NCBI RefSeq assembly: GCF_036038375.1
Contig: NZ_CP107935.1
Span: 9,114,001-9,178,000 of the forward strand
Reading direction: 5' to 3'
Source: Streptomyces sp. NBC_00414
Lineage (GTDB): Bacteria; Actinomycetota; Actinomycetes; Streptomycetales; Streptomycetaceae
Length of the DNA: 64,000 bases
Notes under the pieces: generated by a model
Told to the model about the DNA's origin: nothing
Databases searched by the model: none
Seen by the model: the letters and a program-made list of their open reading frames with translations, nothing else
Made by a program: the position numbers and the translations under genes
Part shown: in pieces, positions 48,973-58,025 of the stretch
Numbering within the stretch: the stretch's first letter is position 1
Layout: every line of letters starts with the position of its first letter

Positions 48973-49935
48973 GTGCACATCGGATACACGATGATGACCG
49001 AACAGGCCGGCCCCCGTGAGCTCGTACAGCACGTGGTGGCCGCCGAAGAGGCGGGCTTCGACTTCTCGGTCACGTCCGACCACTATTTCCCCTGGCTGGC
49101 GGAGCAGGGACACGCGCCGTACGCGTGGAGCGTCCTCGGCGCCGCGGCGCAGGCCACCTCCACGATCCCCCTCATGACGTACGTGACCTGTCCGACGACC
49201 CGCTACCACCCGGCGGTCGTCGCGCAGAAGGCCGCCACCACGCAGCTGCTCGCCGAGGGTCGTTTCCGGCTCGGGCTCGGTTCCGGGGAGAACCTCAACG
49301 AGCATGTGGTGGGCGCGGGCTGGCCCGCCGCGCACGTACGCCTCGACATGCTGGAAGAGGCCATCGAGATCATCCGCGCGCTGTTCGAGGGCAAGAACGT
49401 GAACCACCACGGCGCGCACTTCGACGTGGAGAACGCCCGGCTCTTCGACCTGCCGGACGAGCCGACCCCCATCGGGGTCGCCGTCTCCGGTGAGCGTTCC
49501 TGCGCCCTCGCCGGCCGGCTGGCCGACCTGGTGATCGCCACCGAGCCGAGGGCCGAACTGATCGAGTCCTTCGACCGGCACGGCGGCAGCGGCAAGCCCC
49601 GGGTGGGCCAGTTGCCCGTCTGCTTCGACACCGACAAGGACGCCGCGGTGGCACGGGCCCACGAGCAGTTCCGCTGGTCGCTCGGCGGCTGGCCCGTGAA
49701 CTCCGAACTCCCCGGCCCGGCGAGCTTCGACACGGCCACCCGGTACGTCCGCCCCGAGGACATCGCCGGAAGCATCCCGTGCGGCGACGACGTGGACGCC
49801 TTCGTCGAGGCCGTCCGCCCCTACGCCGACGCGGGCTTCACCGAGGTCGCGCTCGTCCAGATCGGCGGCGACCACCAGTTCCCCTTCGTGGACTGGGCCG
49901 AGAAGAAGCTGCTGCCGGCACTGAAGAACCTGTGA
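48973..49935 (+). CDS. LLM-class F420-dependent oxidoreductase
   Basis: This 320-residue protein belongs to the luciferase-like family that uses F420 (G6PDH-like subgroup): IGYTMMTEQAGPRELVQHVVAAEEAGFDFSVTSDHYFPWL at the start, TYVTCPTTRYHPAVVAQKAAT, RFRLGLGSGENLNEHVVG, and a C-terminal YADAGFTEVALVQIGGDHQFPF. The GTG start at 48973 fits this subgroup's usual N-terminus; an upstream ATG would put 42 low-complexity residues ahead. It oxidises a small alcohol or lactone with F420; substrate unknown. A VOC gene follows after 32 bp and may be co-transcribed. Confidence 0.9.
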   Translation: MHIGYTMMTEQAGPRELVQHVVAAEEAGFDFSVTSDHYFPWLAEQGHAPYAWSVLGAAAQATSTIPLMTYVTCPTTRYHPAVVAQKAATTQLLAEGRFRLGLGSGENLNEHVVGAGWPAAHVRLDMLEEAIEIIRALFEGKNVNHHGAHFDVENARLFDLPDEPTPIGVAVSGERSCALAGRLADLVIATEPRAELIESFDRHGGSGKPRVGQLPVCFDTDKDAAVARAHEQFRWSLGGWPVNSELPGPASFDTATRYVRPEDIAGSIPCGDDVDAFVEAVRPYADAGFTEVALVQIGGDHQFPFVDWAEKKLLPALKNL

Positions 49936-49967
49936 GCTCCGGAACGAAGGGCACCGAAGGGAACGAC

Positions 49968-50339
49968 ATGGCCATCGCCACGTACAGCCTCGTAGCACTC
50001 GACTGCCCGGACCCGGCCGCCCTGGCGGAGTTCTACGCGGGCGTCCTGGGCGGCGAGGTCAAGCGCCACGACGACGACTGGTACGACCTGTACGCGCCCG
50101 GCGGCCACCGCATCTCCTTCCAGCGGGCCCCGGACCACCGCCCGCCCGACTGGCCGAGCGCCGACGGCGGCTCCCAACAGCTGCACCTGGACTTCGACGT
50201 GCCGGACATCGACGCGGCCGAGCCCCAGGTACTGGCCCTCGGGGCAACCCCGCTCGACCTGGACGACCAGGGTGGCAGCCGCGGGTTCCGGGTGTACGCG
50301 GATCCGGCGGGCCACCCGTTCTGCCTCTGCCGGGAGTGA
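49968..50339 (+). CDS. VOC-family (glyoxalase-like) protein
   Basis: This 123-residue protein is a VOC-superfamily member with two beta-alpha-beta units: LVALDCPDPAALAEFYAGVLG and LHLDFDVPDIDAAEPQVLALGATPLD, closing with YADPAGHPFCLCRE. Family members bind metals or drugs (glyoxalase, bleomycin-binding, dioxygenase). ATG 49968 has GAAGGGAACG just upstream. It probably shares a transcript with the LLM gene. Role unknown. Confidence 0.87.
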   Translation: MAIATYSLVALDCPDPAALAEFYAGVLGGEVKRHDDDWYDLYAPGGHRISFQRAPDHRPPDWPSADGGSQQLHLDFDVPDIDAAEPQVLALGATPLDLDDQGGSRGFRVYADPAGHPFCLCRE

Positions 50340-50393
50340 CGACCGGCCGGCCGGGGGAGAAGGCGCGAACCCACGGGCGGGGTGTGCCCCCGC

Positions 50394-50780
50394 TCAGGGT
50401 CGGTACCGCAGCGGATGGTCCGACGGGACCTCCACCACCGCGATCTGCGTGCCGTCAGGATCCGTGAGCCACATCTCGACGAGTCCCCACGGCTCCGTCA
50501 CCGGTGGCCGGACCACCTCGACGCCGGCCGCCACGAGTTCCTCGTACGCCGCCCTCACGTCGGCCACCTGGAGCCACAGTTCGACGGCGGGGGAGGGCGG
50601 TTCCGTGGAGCGGCCCGAGACCTCCAGGAAGCCGCCGCCCAGGAAGTACACGGTGCCGCGCTCGGGGCCCGTGCCGAACTCCCGGTAGACGGGCAGCCCC
50701 AGCTTGTCGCCGTAGAAGGCGCGGGAACGCTCGGGGTCGGCGGGGCGGAGCAAGGTCCGGCTGCTCAGTACATGCACCAT
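50394..50780 (-). CDS. VOC-family protein
   Basis: This 128-residue protein has the VOC signature LLRPADPERSRAFYGDKLGLPVYRE, a central VELWLQVADVRAAYEELVAAGVEV strand-helix unit, and MWLTDPDGTQIAVVEVP at the end. It is not closely similar to the VOC protein at 49968-50339. It stands alone, convergent with that gene, and its start is close to that of the divergent GNAT gene (72 bp). Confidence 0.87.
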   Translation of the reverse strand: MVHVLSSRTLLRPADPERSRAFYGDKLGLPVYREFGTGPERGTVYFLGGGFLEVSGRSTEPPSPAVELWLQVADVRAAYEELVAAGVEVVRPPVTEPWGLVEMWLTDPDGTQIAVVEVPSDHPLRYRP

Positions 50781-50851
50781 GCGTCCCGAGCGTAGTGCGG
50801 GCGTTACCCTCGTCCATGCCCGAGCCGCGCCCGAGATCGGAGAACCGCTCC

Positions 50852-51391
50852 ATGCACACCGTTCCCGACGGACTGACCTTCAGAGACGCCGTCGACTCCG
50901 ATGTGGACGCTCTCGTCGCACTGATCGAGTCGGCCTACCGGGGGGACTCCAGCCGGGCCGGCTGGACCACCGAGGCGGACATCCTGGAAGGGCAGCGGAC
51001 GGACCCGGAAGGTGTCCTCGCGGTCATCAAGTCGCCCGAAAGCCGTCTGCTGACCGTCGAGCGCGACGGCGTGGTGGTCGCCTGCTGCCAGCTCGAACAC
51101 CGCGGTACGCACGCCTACTTCGGCATGTTCGCGGTCAGTCCCGCACTCCAGGGCGCGGGCCTCGGCAAGGTCATCATCGCCGAGGCGGAGCGGCTGGCGA
51201 AGGAGACCTGGGGCGCCACCGAGATGCACATGACCGTGATCTCCGTACGCGACGACCTCATCGCCTGGTACGAGCGGCGCGGCTATCGCCGTACGGGAAA
51301 GATGACTCCCTTCCCGTACGGCGACGAGCGGTTCGGCGTCCCGCAACGTGACGACCTGCAGTTCGAGCTCCTGGCGAAGCCGCTCGCATAA
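50852..51391 (+). CDS. GNAT-family acetyltransferase
   Basis: This 179-residue protein is a standard GNAT enzyme: TFRDAVDSDVDALVALIESAYRGD, ACCQLEHRGTHAYFGMFAVSPALQGAGLGKVIIAEAERLAKETWG (the acetyl-CoA motif with QGAGLG), and a late DDLIAWYERRGYRRTGKM. ATG 50852 has GGAGAACCG upstream. Substrate unknown. Confidence 0.9.
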   Translation: MHTVPDGLTFRDAVDSDVDALVALIESAYRGDSSRAGWTTEADILEGQRTDPEGVLAVIKSPESRLLTVERDGVVVACCQLEHRGTHAYFGMFAVSPALQGAGLGKVIIAEAERLAKETWGATEMHMTVISVRDDLIAWYERRGYRRTGKMTPFPYGDERFGVPQRDDLQFELLAKPLA

Positions 51392-51424
51392 TCGTTACAC
51401 CGCCGGTCGCCGAGCCGCCGGCGC

Positions 51425-52108
51425 TCACGCCGTGAAGCGACCGGTGCGTTTGATCTCCGGGTAGTCGGTGGTCGCGCCGTCCAGCTCCAGGGCGCGGACC
51501 AGCCGCAGATGGTCCTGGGTGTTCACGACCCAGCCGATGATCCGCAGATCGGCCTTGCGCGCGCGCTCGACGACCTCCAGGGTGAGCCGCCGGATGTTCA
51601 GCACCAGGGTGGTGGCGCCGACCGCGGTCGCCCGCTCGACGACATCGATGCCATAGCGGCTGGCGACCAGCGCCGTACGGACGCCGGGCACGAGCCGCGC
51701 GATCTCGGCGACCGCCTCGTCGTGGAAGGACAGGACCTCCACCCGGCCGACGAGGTCGCGCCGGTTCATGACCTCGGCGAGTGCCCGGGCCGCGGCCACG
51801 TCCTTGATCTCGGCCTGGAGCGGGGCTGTGACGGCGTCCAGGACCTCCTCGAACACCGGCACGCGCTCACCGCGTCCCGCGTCCAGCGCGCGCAGTTCGG
51901 CAAGGGTCTTCTCGGCGATCGGACCCGAACCGTCGGTCGTACGGTCCACGTCGGCGTCGTGCATGACGACGAGTGCGCCGTCCTTGCTCAGATGCAGATC
52001 CAGCTCGATCAGGTCGAGGCCCGCCTGCTGGGCGGCGGTGAAGGAACGAAGGGTGTTCTCCGGTTCGACACCCATGATTCCGCGATGACCGATGGTGAGG
52101 AAGTTCAA
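51425..52108 (-). CDS. Glycerophosphodiester phosphodiesterase
   Basis: This 227-residue GDPD protein has the catalytic pair HRG (residues 8-10, GHRGIMGVEPENT), ELDLHLSKDGALVVMHD with Glu/Asp metal ligands and the second His, LQAEIKD, and DGATTDYPE at the end. It hydrolyses glycerophosphodiesters to sn-glycerol 3-phosphate. No signal peptide is visible, so it is intracellular. It is transcribed alone. Confidence 0.93.
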   Translation of the reverse strand: MNFLTIGHRGIMGVEPENTLRSFTAAQQAGLDLIELDLHLSKDGALVVMHDADVDRTTDGSGPIAEKTLAELRALDAGRGERVPVFEEVLDAVTAPLQAEIKDVAAARALAEVMNRRDLVGRVEVLSFHDEAVAEIARLVPGVRTALVASRYGIDVVERATAVGATTLVLNIRRLTLEVVERARKADLRIIGWVVNTQDHLRLVRALELDGATTDYPEIKRTGRFTA

Positions 52109-52521
52109 GGGTTGGCTCCGCTTCCGTCGACGGCGGCTCGGCTGCCGCGTGCGGCGGTCCCGTGCCCACGCGGCAAGGCCGCAGCCTAATGGCCCCGACG
52201 GACCTTGTACCCGCTCCGGTGGCCGGGAATGAGGCCTGCCGACCGGGATTACGGGCCCTGCCGCCCCCTTTCCGGGTCACCCCCGCGTGGGCGAGTCCCC
52301 GGTGGGTTGACCCGGACTTCGGCCGGACGTCGGCAGCGGGTCGCCCGAACTCCGGCGGGTACCCGGCCGACGGCGGAAGTAGTCGCCCTTACGGTGTCCC
52401 GCAGGAAAAATAGCGGTGAAGTTGTGAGGGGGCAGGATAATCTCCCGAAACTCCACTTGTCTCGGAGAGTCCCACACGCATACGGTGTCCATACGCGAGG
52501 TTCTCCCGTGGAAGGTGGGTC
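52109..52521. other. Divergent intergenic region before DUF6421
   Basis: No gene is evident. The right half is AT-richer, with a candidate -10 GATAAT at 52436-52441. The segments CGGTGTCCCGCAGG and CGGTGTCCATACG form a partial direct repeat near 52392 and 52481. Confidence 0.4.
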
Positions 52522-53919
52522 ATGACGGAAATTCTTGTGCAGGTCAGTGCGGAGGAGCGGATTCCTCCCCGGAGCAGGGTGGTGAGCCACCCGGCCTGGC
52601 CCGTGCTCAAGGATGCCGTGGAGCGGATCCGGCCATGGCAGTCCAAGGACGGGTCGATCGACTTCGACGCCGAGAGCGCCCCCGATCCGGCGGACGCCGA
52701 CCTGGCGGTGCGCCGGGTCATGGACGCCGTACAGGAGCTGTCCCCGCTCGTCGCGCACGACGCCGCGTACCACGAGGCGCTCGTCAAGGACCTGCGCCGG
52801 TGGGCCGACGGCGGCTTCAAGGTGCCCGACTTCCTCGACTCGCTACTGGCCTTCCAGCCCGCGGCGCACCGCGAGGACGGCCTCGAACACCTGGTCCTCT
52901 TCCCCATGTACACGCAGAACGGGAATCCGGACCGCAACTTCGAAGCGGTCGTCCTGCGCATGGTCTGGCCCGACTGGCTGGCCGATCTTGAGCGCACCCG
53001 CTACGACAACCCGCTGTTCTGCGGCATCACCTTCGAGGACTTCACGGCCGGTTACGACACCAACTCGGCCGTCCTCTTCCCGGAGACCATCGCCGTGCGC
53101 GAGGCCCCGGAGCGGTTCAGCTGGGGCGGCATCTTCTGCGACCGCGAGGCCGCCCGCTTCCGCAAGGTCACGGAGGCCGCCGTCGACACGCTCGGCCTCG
53201 AACTGCCCGACGACATCCGCGAGTTGGTAGGCGACCAGGCGCGCTGCGAGCAGGCCTTCGTCCTGTGGGACATGGTCCACGACCGCACCCACAGCCATGG
53301 CGACCTGCCCTTCGACCCCTTCATGATCAAGCAGCGCCAGCCGTTCTGGATGTACGGCCTGGAGGAGCTGCGCTGCGACCTCACCGCCTTCCGGGAGGCC
53401 GTGCAGCTGGAGGCCGACGGCTTCCCGCAGGGCCGCGACGTGCAGTACGCGGTGCTGTTCGACCGGATGTTCCGCTTCCCCGTGACCGGCGACCGCGTCC
53501 GCAACTACGACGGCCTCGGCGGGCAGCTGCTCTTCTCCTACCTTCACAAGCACGATGTCGTCCGCTGGACCGACAACAAGCTGTTCATCGACTGGCAGCG
53601 CGCCCCGCAGGTCACCAACCAGCTGTGCGCCGAGATCGAGAAGCTGTACCGCGACGGCATCGACCGTCCGAAACTGGTCCACTGGTTCGCCGCGTACGAC
53701 CTGGTGTCCCAGTACCTCGCCCCGCACCCCGGTTCCCGCTGGGCCAAGGGCCCCGACGCCCTCGACGTGACGCTGCCGCCGCGAAAACTGGTGGACGAGG
53801 TGCTTCCGGACGAGTTTCCCCTGAGCATGTTCTATGAGGCACTCTCCAAGAAGCTGAAGAACGTGATCGCCAGTACCCGGGGCATCACCGGTGCGAGTGC
53901 CGAGCGGGTGGCCGCGTGA
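52522..53919 (+). CDS. DUF6421 family protein, metallo-enzyme-like
   Basis: This 465-residue protein is a DUF6421 member. WDMVHDRTHSHGD followed by QPFWMYGLEELRCDL gives an HDRTH...E pattern that could be a metal-binding peptidase-like site, though activity is not established. FPMYTQNGNPDRNFEAVVLRMVWPDW and FLDSLLAFQP are other conserved-looking blocks. ATG 52522 follows GAAGGTGG. It is the first gene of an operon with an SDR and a threonine-aldolase-like gene, overlapping as GTGA at both junctions. The combination suggests one small metabolic route around a hydroxy-amino acid. Confidence 0.85.
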   Translation: MTEILVQVSAEERIPPRSRVVSHPAWPVLKDAVERIRPWQSKDGSIDFDAESAPDPADADLAVRRVMDAVQELSPLVAHDAAYHEALVKDLRRWADGGFKVPDFLDSLLAFQPAAHREDGLEHLVLFPMYTQNGNPDRNFEAVVLRMVWPDWLADLERTRYDNPLFCGITFEDFTAGYDTNSAVLFPETIAVREAPERFSWGGIFCDREAARFRKVTEAAVDTLGLELPDDIRELVGDQARCEQAFVLWDMVHDRTHSHGDLPFDPFMIKQRQPFWMYGLEELRCDLTAFREAVQLEADGFPQGRDVQYAVLFDRMFRFPVTGDRVRNYDGLGGQLLFSYLHKHDVVRWTDNKLFIDWQRAPQVTNQLCAEIEKLYRDGIDRPKLVHWFAAYDLVSQYLAPHPGSRWAKGPDALDVTLPPRKLVDEVLPDEFPLSMFYEALSKKLKNVIASTRGITGASAERVAA

Positions 53920-54722
53920 GCGACCGTGTCCGGAACACTGCTCAGGAGGCGAAGACCATGGGGAACGGCAATGGCGGGGCACTGAGCGGCGCTGTGATCG
54001 CGGTGGCGGGCGCGGGCGGTCCGGTGGGCCGGGCGACCCTGCTGCGGCTCGCCGAGGCCGGGGCCGTGGTCGTCGGGTCCGACAACGATCCGGAGCGACT
54101 GGCCGAGGCCGTGGACGCGGCCCGCTACGCCCACGGCGGCGCCACCGTCGTCGGCGACACGGTCGACCTGCTCGACCGGGACTCGGCCAAGGAGTGGGCC
54201 GCGCGCACCGAGAAGGAGTTCGGGCGCGTCGACGGCCTGGTCCACCTCGTCGGCGGCTGGCGCGGCAGCGAGACCTTCACCAAGACCAGCCTCGACGACT
54301 GGGACCTGCTGGAGCTGCTGCTCATCCGCACCGTGCAGCACACGTCCCTCGCCTTCCACGAGGCCCTGCAGCGCAGCGACCGCGGCCGGTACGTCCTGAT
54401 CAGCGCCGCCGGCGCCGGCAAGCCCACCGCGGGCAACGCCGCGTACGCCGCCGCCAAGGCCGCCGCCGAGGCGTGGACACTGGCCATGGCCGACTACTTC
54501 CGCAAGGCGGGGATCTCCGAGGGCGCCGAAGGACCGACGTCCGCGGCGGCCATCCTCGTGGTGAAGGCACTGGTGCACGACGCGATGCGCGCCGAGCGCC
54601 CGAACGCGAAGTTCGCGGGATTCACGGACGTCAAGGATCTGGCCGAGGCCATCACCGGTGTCTGGGACAAGCCCGCCCCCGAAGTGAACGGAAAGCGTCT
54701 GTGGCTGACCGACAAGCCGTGA
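53916..54722 (+). CDS. Short-chain dehydrogenase/reductase
   Basis: This 268-residue SDR has the nucleotide-binding loop VAGAGGPVGRATLLRLAE, the YAAAK catalytic pair in NAAYAAAKAAAEAW with Ser in LISAAGAG, and HLVGGWRGSETF in the NAG position. It oxidises or reduces an alcohol or ketone with NAD(P). The GTG start at 53916 overlaps the DUF6421 gene as GTGA. Tight coupling to threonine aldolase fits a beta-hydroxy-alpha-amino acid pathway, but the substrate is not known. Confidence 0.92.
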   Translation: MSDRVRNTAQEAKTMGNGNGGALSGAVIAVAGAGGPVGRATLLRLAEAGAVVVGSDNDPERLAEAVDAARYAHGGATVVGDTVDLLDRDSAKEWAARTEKEFGRVDGLVHLVGGWRGSETFTKTSLDDWDLLELLLIRTVQHTSLAFHEALQRSDRGRYVLISAAGAGKPTAGNAAYAAAKAAAEAWTLAMADYFRKAGISEGAEGPTSAAAILVVKALVHDAMRAERPNAKFAGFTDVKDLAEAITGVWDKPAPEVNGKRLWLTDKP

Positions 54723-54766
54723 ACTGCGGCAGTGATGCCGTGAACCCTCACCGCGAGGCGGTGAAC
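54719..54766. repeat. 21-bp spaced GTGAAC repeat at a start-stop junction
   Basis: GTGAAC occurs at 54719, 54740 and 54761. The array overlaps the SDR stop and gives three in-frame starts of the threonine-aldolase gene. The same hexamer is repeated after the TetR gene (30963-31049). Confidence 0.6.
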
Positions 54767-55831
54767 CCGCCGAAGACGGATGCCCGGCGGCGCCACGACC
54801 CGCAGGTGCGCGGCTTCGCCAGTGACAACTACGCGGGGGCCCACCCCGAGGTGCTCGCCGCGCTGGCCCTGGCCAACGGCGGGCACCAGATCGCGTACGG
54901 CGAGGACGACTACACCGGCCACCTCCAGCAGGTGATCCGCGGCCACTTCGGCGCGGGTGCCGAGGCGTTCCCCGTCTTCAACGGCACGGGCGCCAACGTC
55001 GTGGCACTGCAGGCGCTCACCGACCGCTGGGGGGCGGTGATCTGCGCGGAGAGCGCGCACATCAACGTCGACGAGGGCGGCGCCCCCGAGCGCATGGGCG
55101 GGCTCAAGCTGCTCACGGTGGCCACGCCCGACGGCAAACTCACTCCCGAGCTGATCGACCGTCAGGCGTACGGCTGGGACGACGAGCACCGGGCGATGCC
55201 GCAGGTGGTGTCGATCACCCAGAACACCGAACTGGGCACCGTCTACACGCCCGACGAGGTCCGCGCGATCTGTGACCACGCCCACCGGCACGGTATGAAG
55301 GTGCACCTCGACGGTGCACGGATAGCCAACGCGGCCGCCTCCCTCGACGTACCGATGCGGGCGTTCACCAACGCGGTCGGCGTGGACGTCCTGTCCTTCG
55401 GCGGCACCAAGAACGGCGCGCTGTTCGGCGAGGCGGTCGTCGTCCTGAACCGGGACGCGGTCAGCCACATGAAGCATCTGCGCAAGCTGTCGATGCAGCT
55501 CGCCTCCAAGATGCGCTTCGTGTCGGTGCAGTTGGAGGCCCTGCTCGCCAAGGACCTGTGGCTGCGCAACGCCCGCCGCGCCAACGAGATGGCCCAGCGC
55601 CTCGCCGAGGGCGTGCGCGCGGTGCACGGTGTCGAGATCCTGCACCCGGTGCAGGCCAACGCGGTCTTCGCCCGGCTGCCCCACGACGTGAGCAAGCGCC
55701 TGCAGAAGCGCTACCGCTTCTACTTCTGGGACGAGGCCGCGGGAGACGTCCGCTGGATGTGCGCCTTCGACACGACCGAGGACGACGTCGACGGTTTCTT
55801 GGCGGCGCTCAAGGAGGAGATGGCGGGCTAG
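54719..55831 (+). CDS. Threonine aldolase-like PLP enzyme (beta-eliminating lyase family)
   Basis: This 370-residue fold-type I PLP enzyme has FASDNYAGAHPEVLAAL, FNGTGANVVALQAL, SITQNTELGTVYTPDEVRAI, HLDGARIANAA and SFGGTKNGALFGEAVV with the PLP lysine. Low-specificity threonine aldolases split threonine into glycine and acetaldehyde. GTG 54719 overlaps the SDR stop as GTGA. Two further in-frame GTG codons at 54740 and 54761 make the true start uncertain; the three lie on a 21-bp repeat of GTGAAC. The following transglutaminase gene has its own promoter. Confidence 0.9.
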   Translation: MNCGSDAVNPHREAVNPPKTDARRRHDPQVRGFASDNYAGAHPEVLAALALANGGHQIAYGEDDYTGHLQQVIRGHFGAGAEAFPVFNGTGANVVALQALTDRWGAVICAESAHINVDEGGAPERMGGLKLLTVATPDGKLTPELIDRQAYGWDDEHRAMPQVVSITQNTELGTVYTPDEVRAICDHAHRHGMKVHLDGARIANAAASLDVPMRAFTNAVGVDVLSFGGTKNGALFGEAVVVLNRDAVSHMKHLRKLSMQLASKMRFVSVQLEALLAKDLWLRNARRANEMAQRLAEGVRAVHGVEILHPVQANAVFARLPHDVSKRLQKRYRFYFWDEAAGDVRWMCAFDTTEDDVDGFLAALKEEMAG

Positions 55832-55880
55832 CGCCACATCGGGGCTTGATGCATAGATATACGATCTCCCGGAAAAATAG

Positions 55881-55910
55881 TTGACCTCCGGGTGATCGTA
55901 TTCTTATGCT
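55881..55910 (+). promoter_or_regulatory. Candidate promoter for a leaderless transcript
   Basis: TTGACC (55881-55886) and TATGCT (55905-55910) are 18 bp apart. Transcription would start about 7-9 bp further, at or next to the ATG at 55919, so the transglutaminase-like gene is probably translated from a leaderless mRNA; no ribosome site is visible. Confidence 0.55.
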
Positions 55911-55918
55911 CTGCAGGC

Positions 55919-56491
55919 ATGGAGCTGATCCAGAACAACCCCGACCTGTCCGCCTACCTGGCCGCCGACGAGGTCATCGACCATCATCACCCGGCGGTCC
56001 GTGAGGTGGCCGCACGGCTGGCCGGCCAGGTCGCCGACTCGTATACCTATGCGCAGGCCGCCTTCGAGTTCGTGCGCGACACCATCCCGCACTCGCAGGA
56101 CTCCGGCGATCTCCGCGTCACCTGGCGCGCCTCGGACGTCCTGGAACAGGGCACCGGCATCTGCTTCGCCAAGGCCCATGCCCTGGCCGCCCTGCTGAGA
56201 GCCGAGGACATCCCGACGGCGTTCTGCTACCAGAAGTTCGACGTGGTGCACGGGCTCGTCGCGGTCCGGTTCAACGGCGCCTGGCATCGGCAGGACCCCC
56301 GGGGCAACAAACCGGGCGTGGACGCCCGGTTCTCCCTCGACGGCGAGCGCCTGGCCTTCACGCCCGACCCGGAGTCCGGAGAACTGGACTACCCGACGCT
56401 GTACGCCGAACCGCACCCGACCGTCCTGGACGCCCTCAGGGCCGCCCCCGACCGCCCACACCTGTGGAAGTCACTTCCGACAGCACTCTGA
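55919..56491 (+). CDS. Transglutaminase-like cysteine protein
   Basis: This 190-residue protein has the transglutaminase-like triad: Cys82 (GTGICFAKAHALAALLRAEDIP), His111 (VHGLVAVRFNGAW) and Asp126 (RQDPRGN). Bacterial members are often proteases or amidases; some act in cell-wall or peptide modification. ATG 55919 lies at the predicted transcription start. An in-frame ATG 27 bp earlier falls in the promoter. No partner gene is evident on the same strand. Confidence 0.85.
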   Translation: MELIQNNPDLSAYLAADEVIDHHHPAVREVAARLAGQVADSYTYAQAAFEFVRDTIPHSQDSGDLRVTWRASDVLEQGTGICFAKAHALAALLRAEDIPTAFCYQKFDVVHGLVAVRFNGAWHRQDPRGNKPGVDARFSLDGERLAFTPDPESGELDYPTLYAEPHPTVLDALRAAPDRPHLWKSLPTAL

Positions 56492-56614
56492 CTCGGCGAG
56501 TCGGCGAGTCGGCAAGTCGGTGAGGCTGTGCGGGCGAGCCGCCGTGCCGCGAGGGCGCGACCGGGCCGCAGTGGACGGCGGACAGGACACCTGCCCGCCA
56601 GCGGAGCGCTCGGC

Positions 56615-57343
56615 TCAGCGGGCCTCGGAGGCCTTCACCTCTTCGGGGGTCGGTGCCGTGCCGCCGAGATGGGCCGGCATCCACCAGGTGTCGTCCGGGC
56701 CCTTGGGGCGTACGGGATAGGCGCGCTGCGCAGCTTCCAGGAGCTCCTGTACGCGCTCGCGCAGCTGCCGGGTGATCGCGCCCGCGTACTTGTCGCGGGA
56801 GGCCTCGATCGCCTCGCCGACGCGGATGTTGATCGGGATGTGGCTGCGCCTGAAGTTGCGCGGGTGGCCCTTGGTCCACAGTCGCTGCGTACCCCACACG
56901 GCCATCGGGATCAGCGGGACGCCCGCCTCCTGCGCCATGCGCGCGGCACCCGACTTGAAGCTCTTCAGCGTGAACGACTGGGAGATCGTGGCCTCGGGGA
57001 AGACGCCGACGATCTCACCGGAGCGCAGCGAGTCGAGCGCGTGCGCGTACGCCGTCTCGCCCTGCTTGCGGTCCACGGGGATGTGCTTCATGTTGCGCAT
57101 CAGCGGGCCGGAGATCTTGTGACGGAACACCGACTCCTTGGCCATGAAGCGGACCAGGCGCTTCTGCGGCAGGGCGGCGAGACCGTCGAAGATGAAGTCG
57201 AGATAGCTGATGTGGTTGCTCACCAGCACCGCACCGCCCGTGCGCGGGATGTTCTCCGTCCCCTTGAGATCGATCTTCAGGTCCCAGGCCTTGAACAACG
57301 TCTGGGCGAGACCGATGGCGGGACGGTAGGCAAGCTCAGCCAT
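56615..57343 (-). CDS. 1-acyl-sn-glycerol-3-phosphate acyltransferase (PlsC-like)
   Basis: This 242-residue protein has motif I NHISYLD (NHxxxxD), a middle GPLMRNMKHIPVDRKQGETAYAHALDSLRSGEIVGVFPEATIS with FPEA(T), and VPLIPMAVWG. It acylates lysophosphatidate in phospholipid synthesis. ATG 57343 is used. A palindrome-like site upstream (57398-57420) points to regulation by a lipid-sensing repressor, perhaps of TetR type. Confidence 0.92.
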   Translation of the reverse strand: MAELAYRPAIGLAQTLFKAWDLKIDLKGTENIPRTGGAVLVSNHISYLDFIFDGLAALPQKRLVRFMAKESVFRHKISGPLMRNMKHIPVDRKQGETAYAHALDSLRSGEIVGVFPEATISQSFTLKSFKSGAARMAQEAGVPLIPMAVWGTQRLWTKGHPRNFRRSHIPINIRVGEAIEASRDKYAGAITRQLRERVQELLEAAQRAYPVRPKGPDDTWWMPAHLGGTAPTPEEVKASEAR

Positions 57344-57397
57344 GAACGGAGTGGACCCTTCTCTCTGTTCTGCCTGGGAAGGGGTGCTCCCGGCGGG

Positions 57398-57420
57398 AAA
57401 CTTACGCTGCCGTAGGTTTA
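57398..57420 (-). promoter_or_regulatory. Inverted-repeat operator upstream of PlsC
   Basis: AAACTTACG and CGTAGGTTTA flank a short centre, giving an imperfect dyad 55-77 bp upstream of the PlsC start. Its form fits a TetR-like lipid regulator, but no regulator gene is adjacent. Confidence 0.5.
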
Positions 57421-57534
57421 CGGCATTGCGCAGATCGTGCCCGAAGAACGGACGAGTGACCAGTCCTGGTGCCGCAGATTGGCGAGATCCTCGTCACGTC
57501 ACCCCTTGATCCACCTCGGCGTTTTACGTCGCCT

Positions 57535-57951
57535 TTACTCTGCGCGAACCGCCACCCGCCGTACGAGCAGGTACATCTCGCACCCGAGGCAATACCCGAA
57601 CGCCGCGTTGAGAAACGCCGCCGCGAGCGCCGCCGCGGTCGCGGCGAGCCCCAGCCATTCGGGGCCCACCGTGTAGCCGAGAAGACCCACCACCGCGAAC
57701 CCGAGTCCGACCGCCTGGGCGAACCGCGGCGGCTCGGGCGCCTCGAACTCCGTCGGCGGCCCGATCCGCGGACGGACGACCTTGCGGAACAGCAGGCCGT
57801 ACGGGGAACGGCCGACGCCGCCCACCGCGCCGAGCGCGAACGCCAGTGTCTGCCAGGCCAGCAGCCAGGCGCTGCCGGTGATCAGTACGGCCGCCAGGAC
57901 CACGGTCGTCACGGCAGCTCCGAAGCGCGGCCCTCGTGCGTCTATGTTCAT
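57535..57951 (-). CDS. DUF4395 membrane protein
   Basis: This 138-residue protein has four hydrophobic segments (VTTVVLAAVLITGSAWLLAW, FALGAVGGVGRSPYGLLF, GLGFAVVGLLGYTVGPEWLGL, ALAAAFLNAAFGYCLGCEMYLL) and a CLGC motif near the C-terminus. DUF4395 members pair with thioredoxin-like or sulfurtransferase genes. Here a thioredoxin-like gene is divergent at 58026. A disulfide-handling role in the membrane is inferred. Confidence 0.87.
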   Translation of the reverse strand: MNIDARGPRFGAAVTTVVLAAVLITGSAWLLAWQTLAFALGAVGGVGRSPYGLLFRKVVRPRIGPPTEFEAPEPPRFAQAVGLGFAVVGLLGYTVGPEWLGLAATAAALAAAFLNAAFGYCLGCEMYLLVRRVAVRAE

Positions 57952-58025
57952 GAATCAAGTATTCCGCAGGGAGGACTTCCGGGGGCACGGGAATCTTTGC
58001 AGCCTCGTGAATGCTGAAGTCGGGG

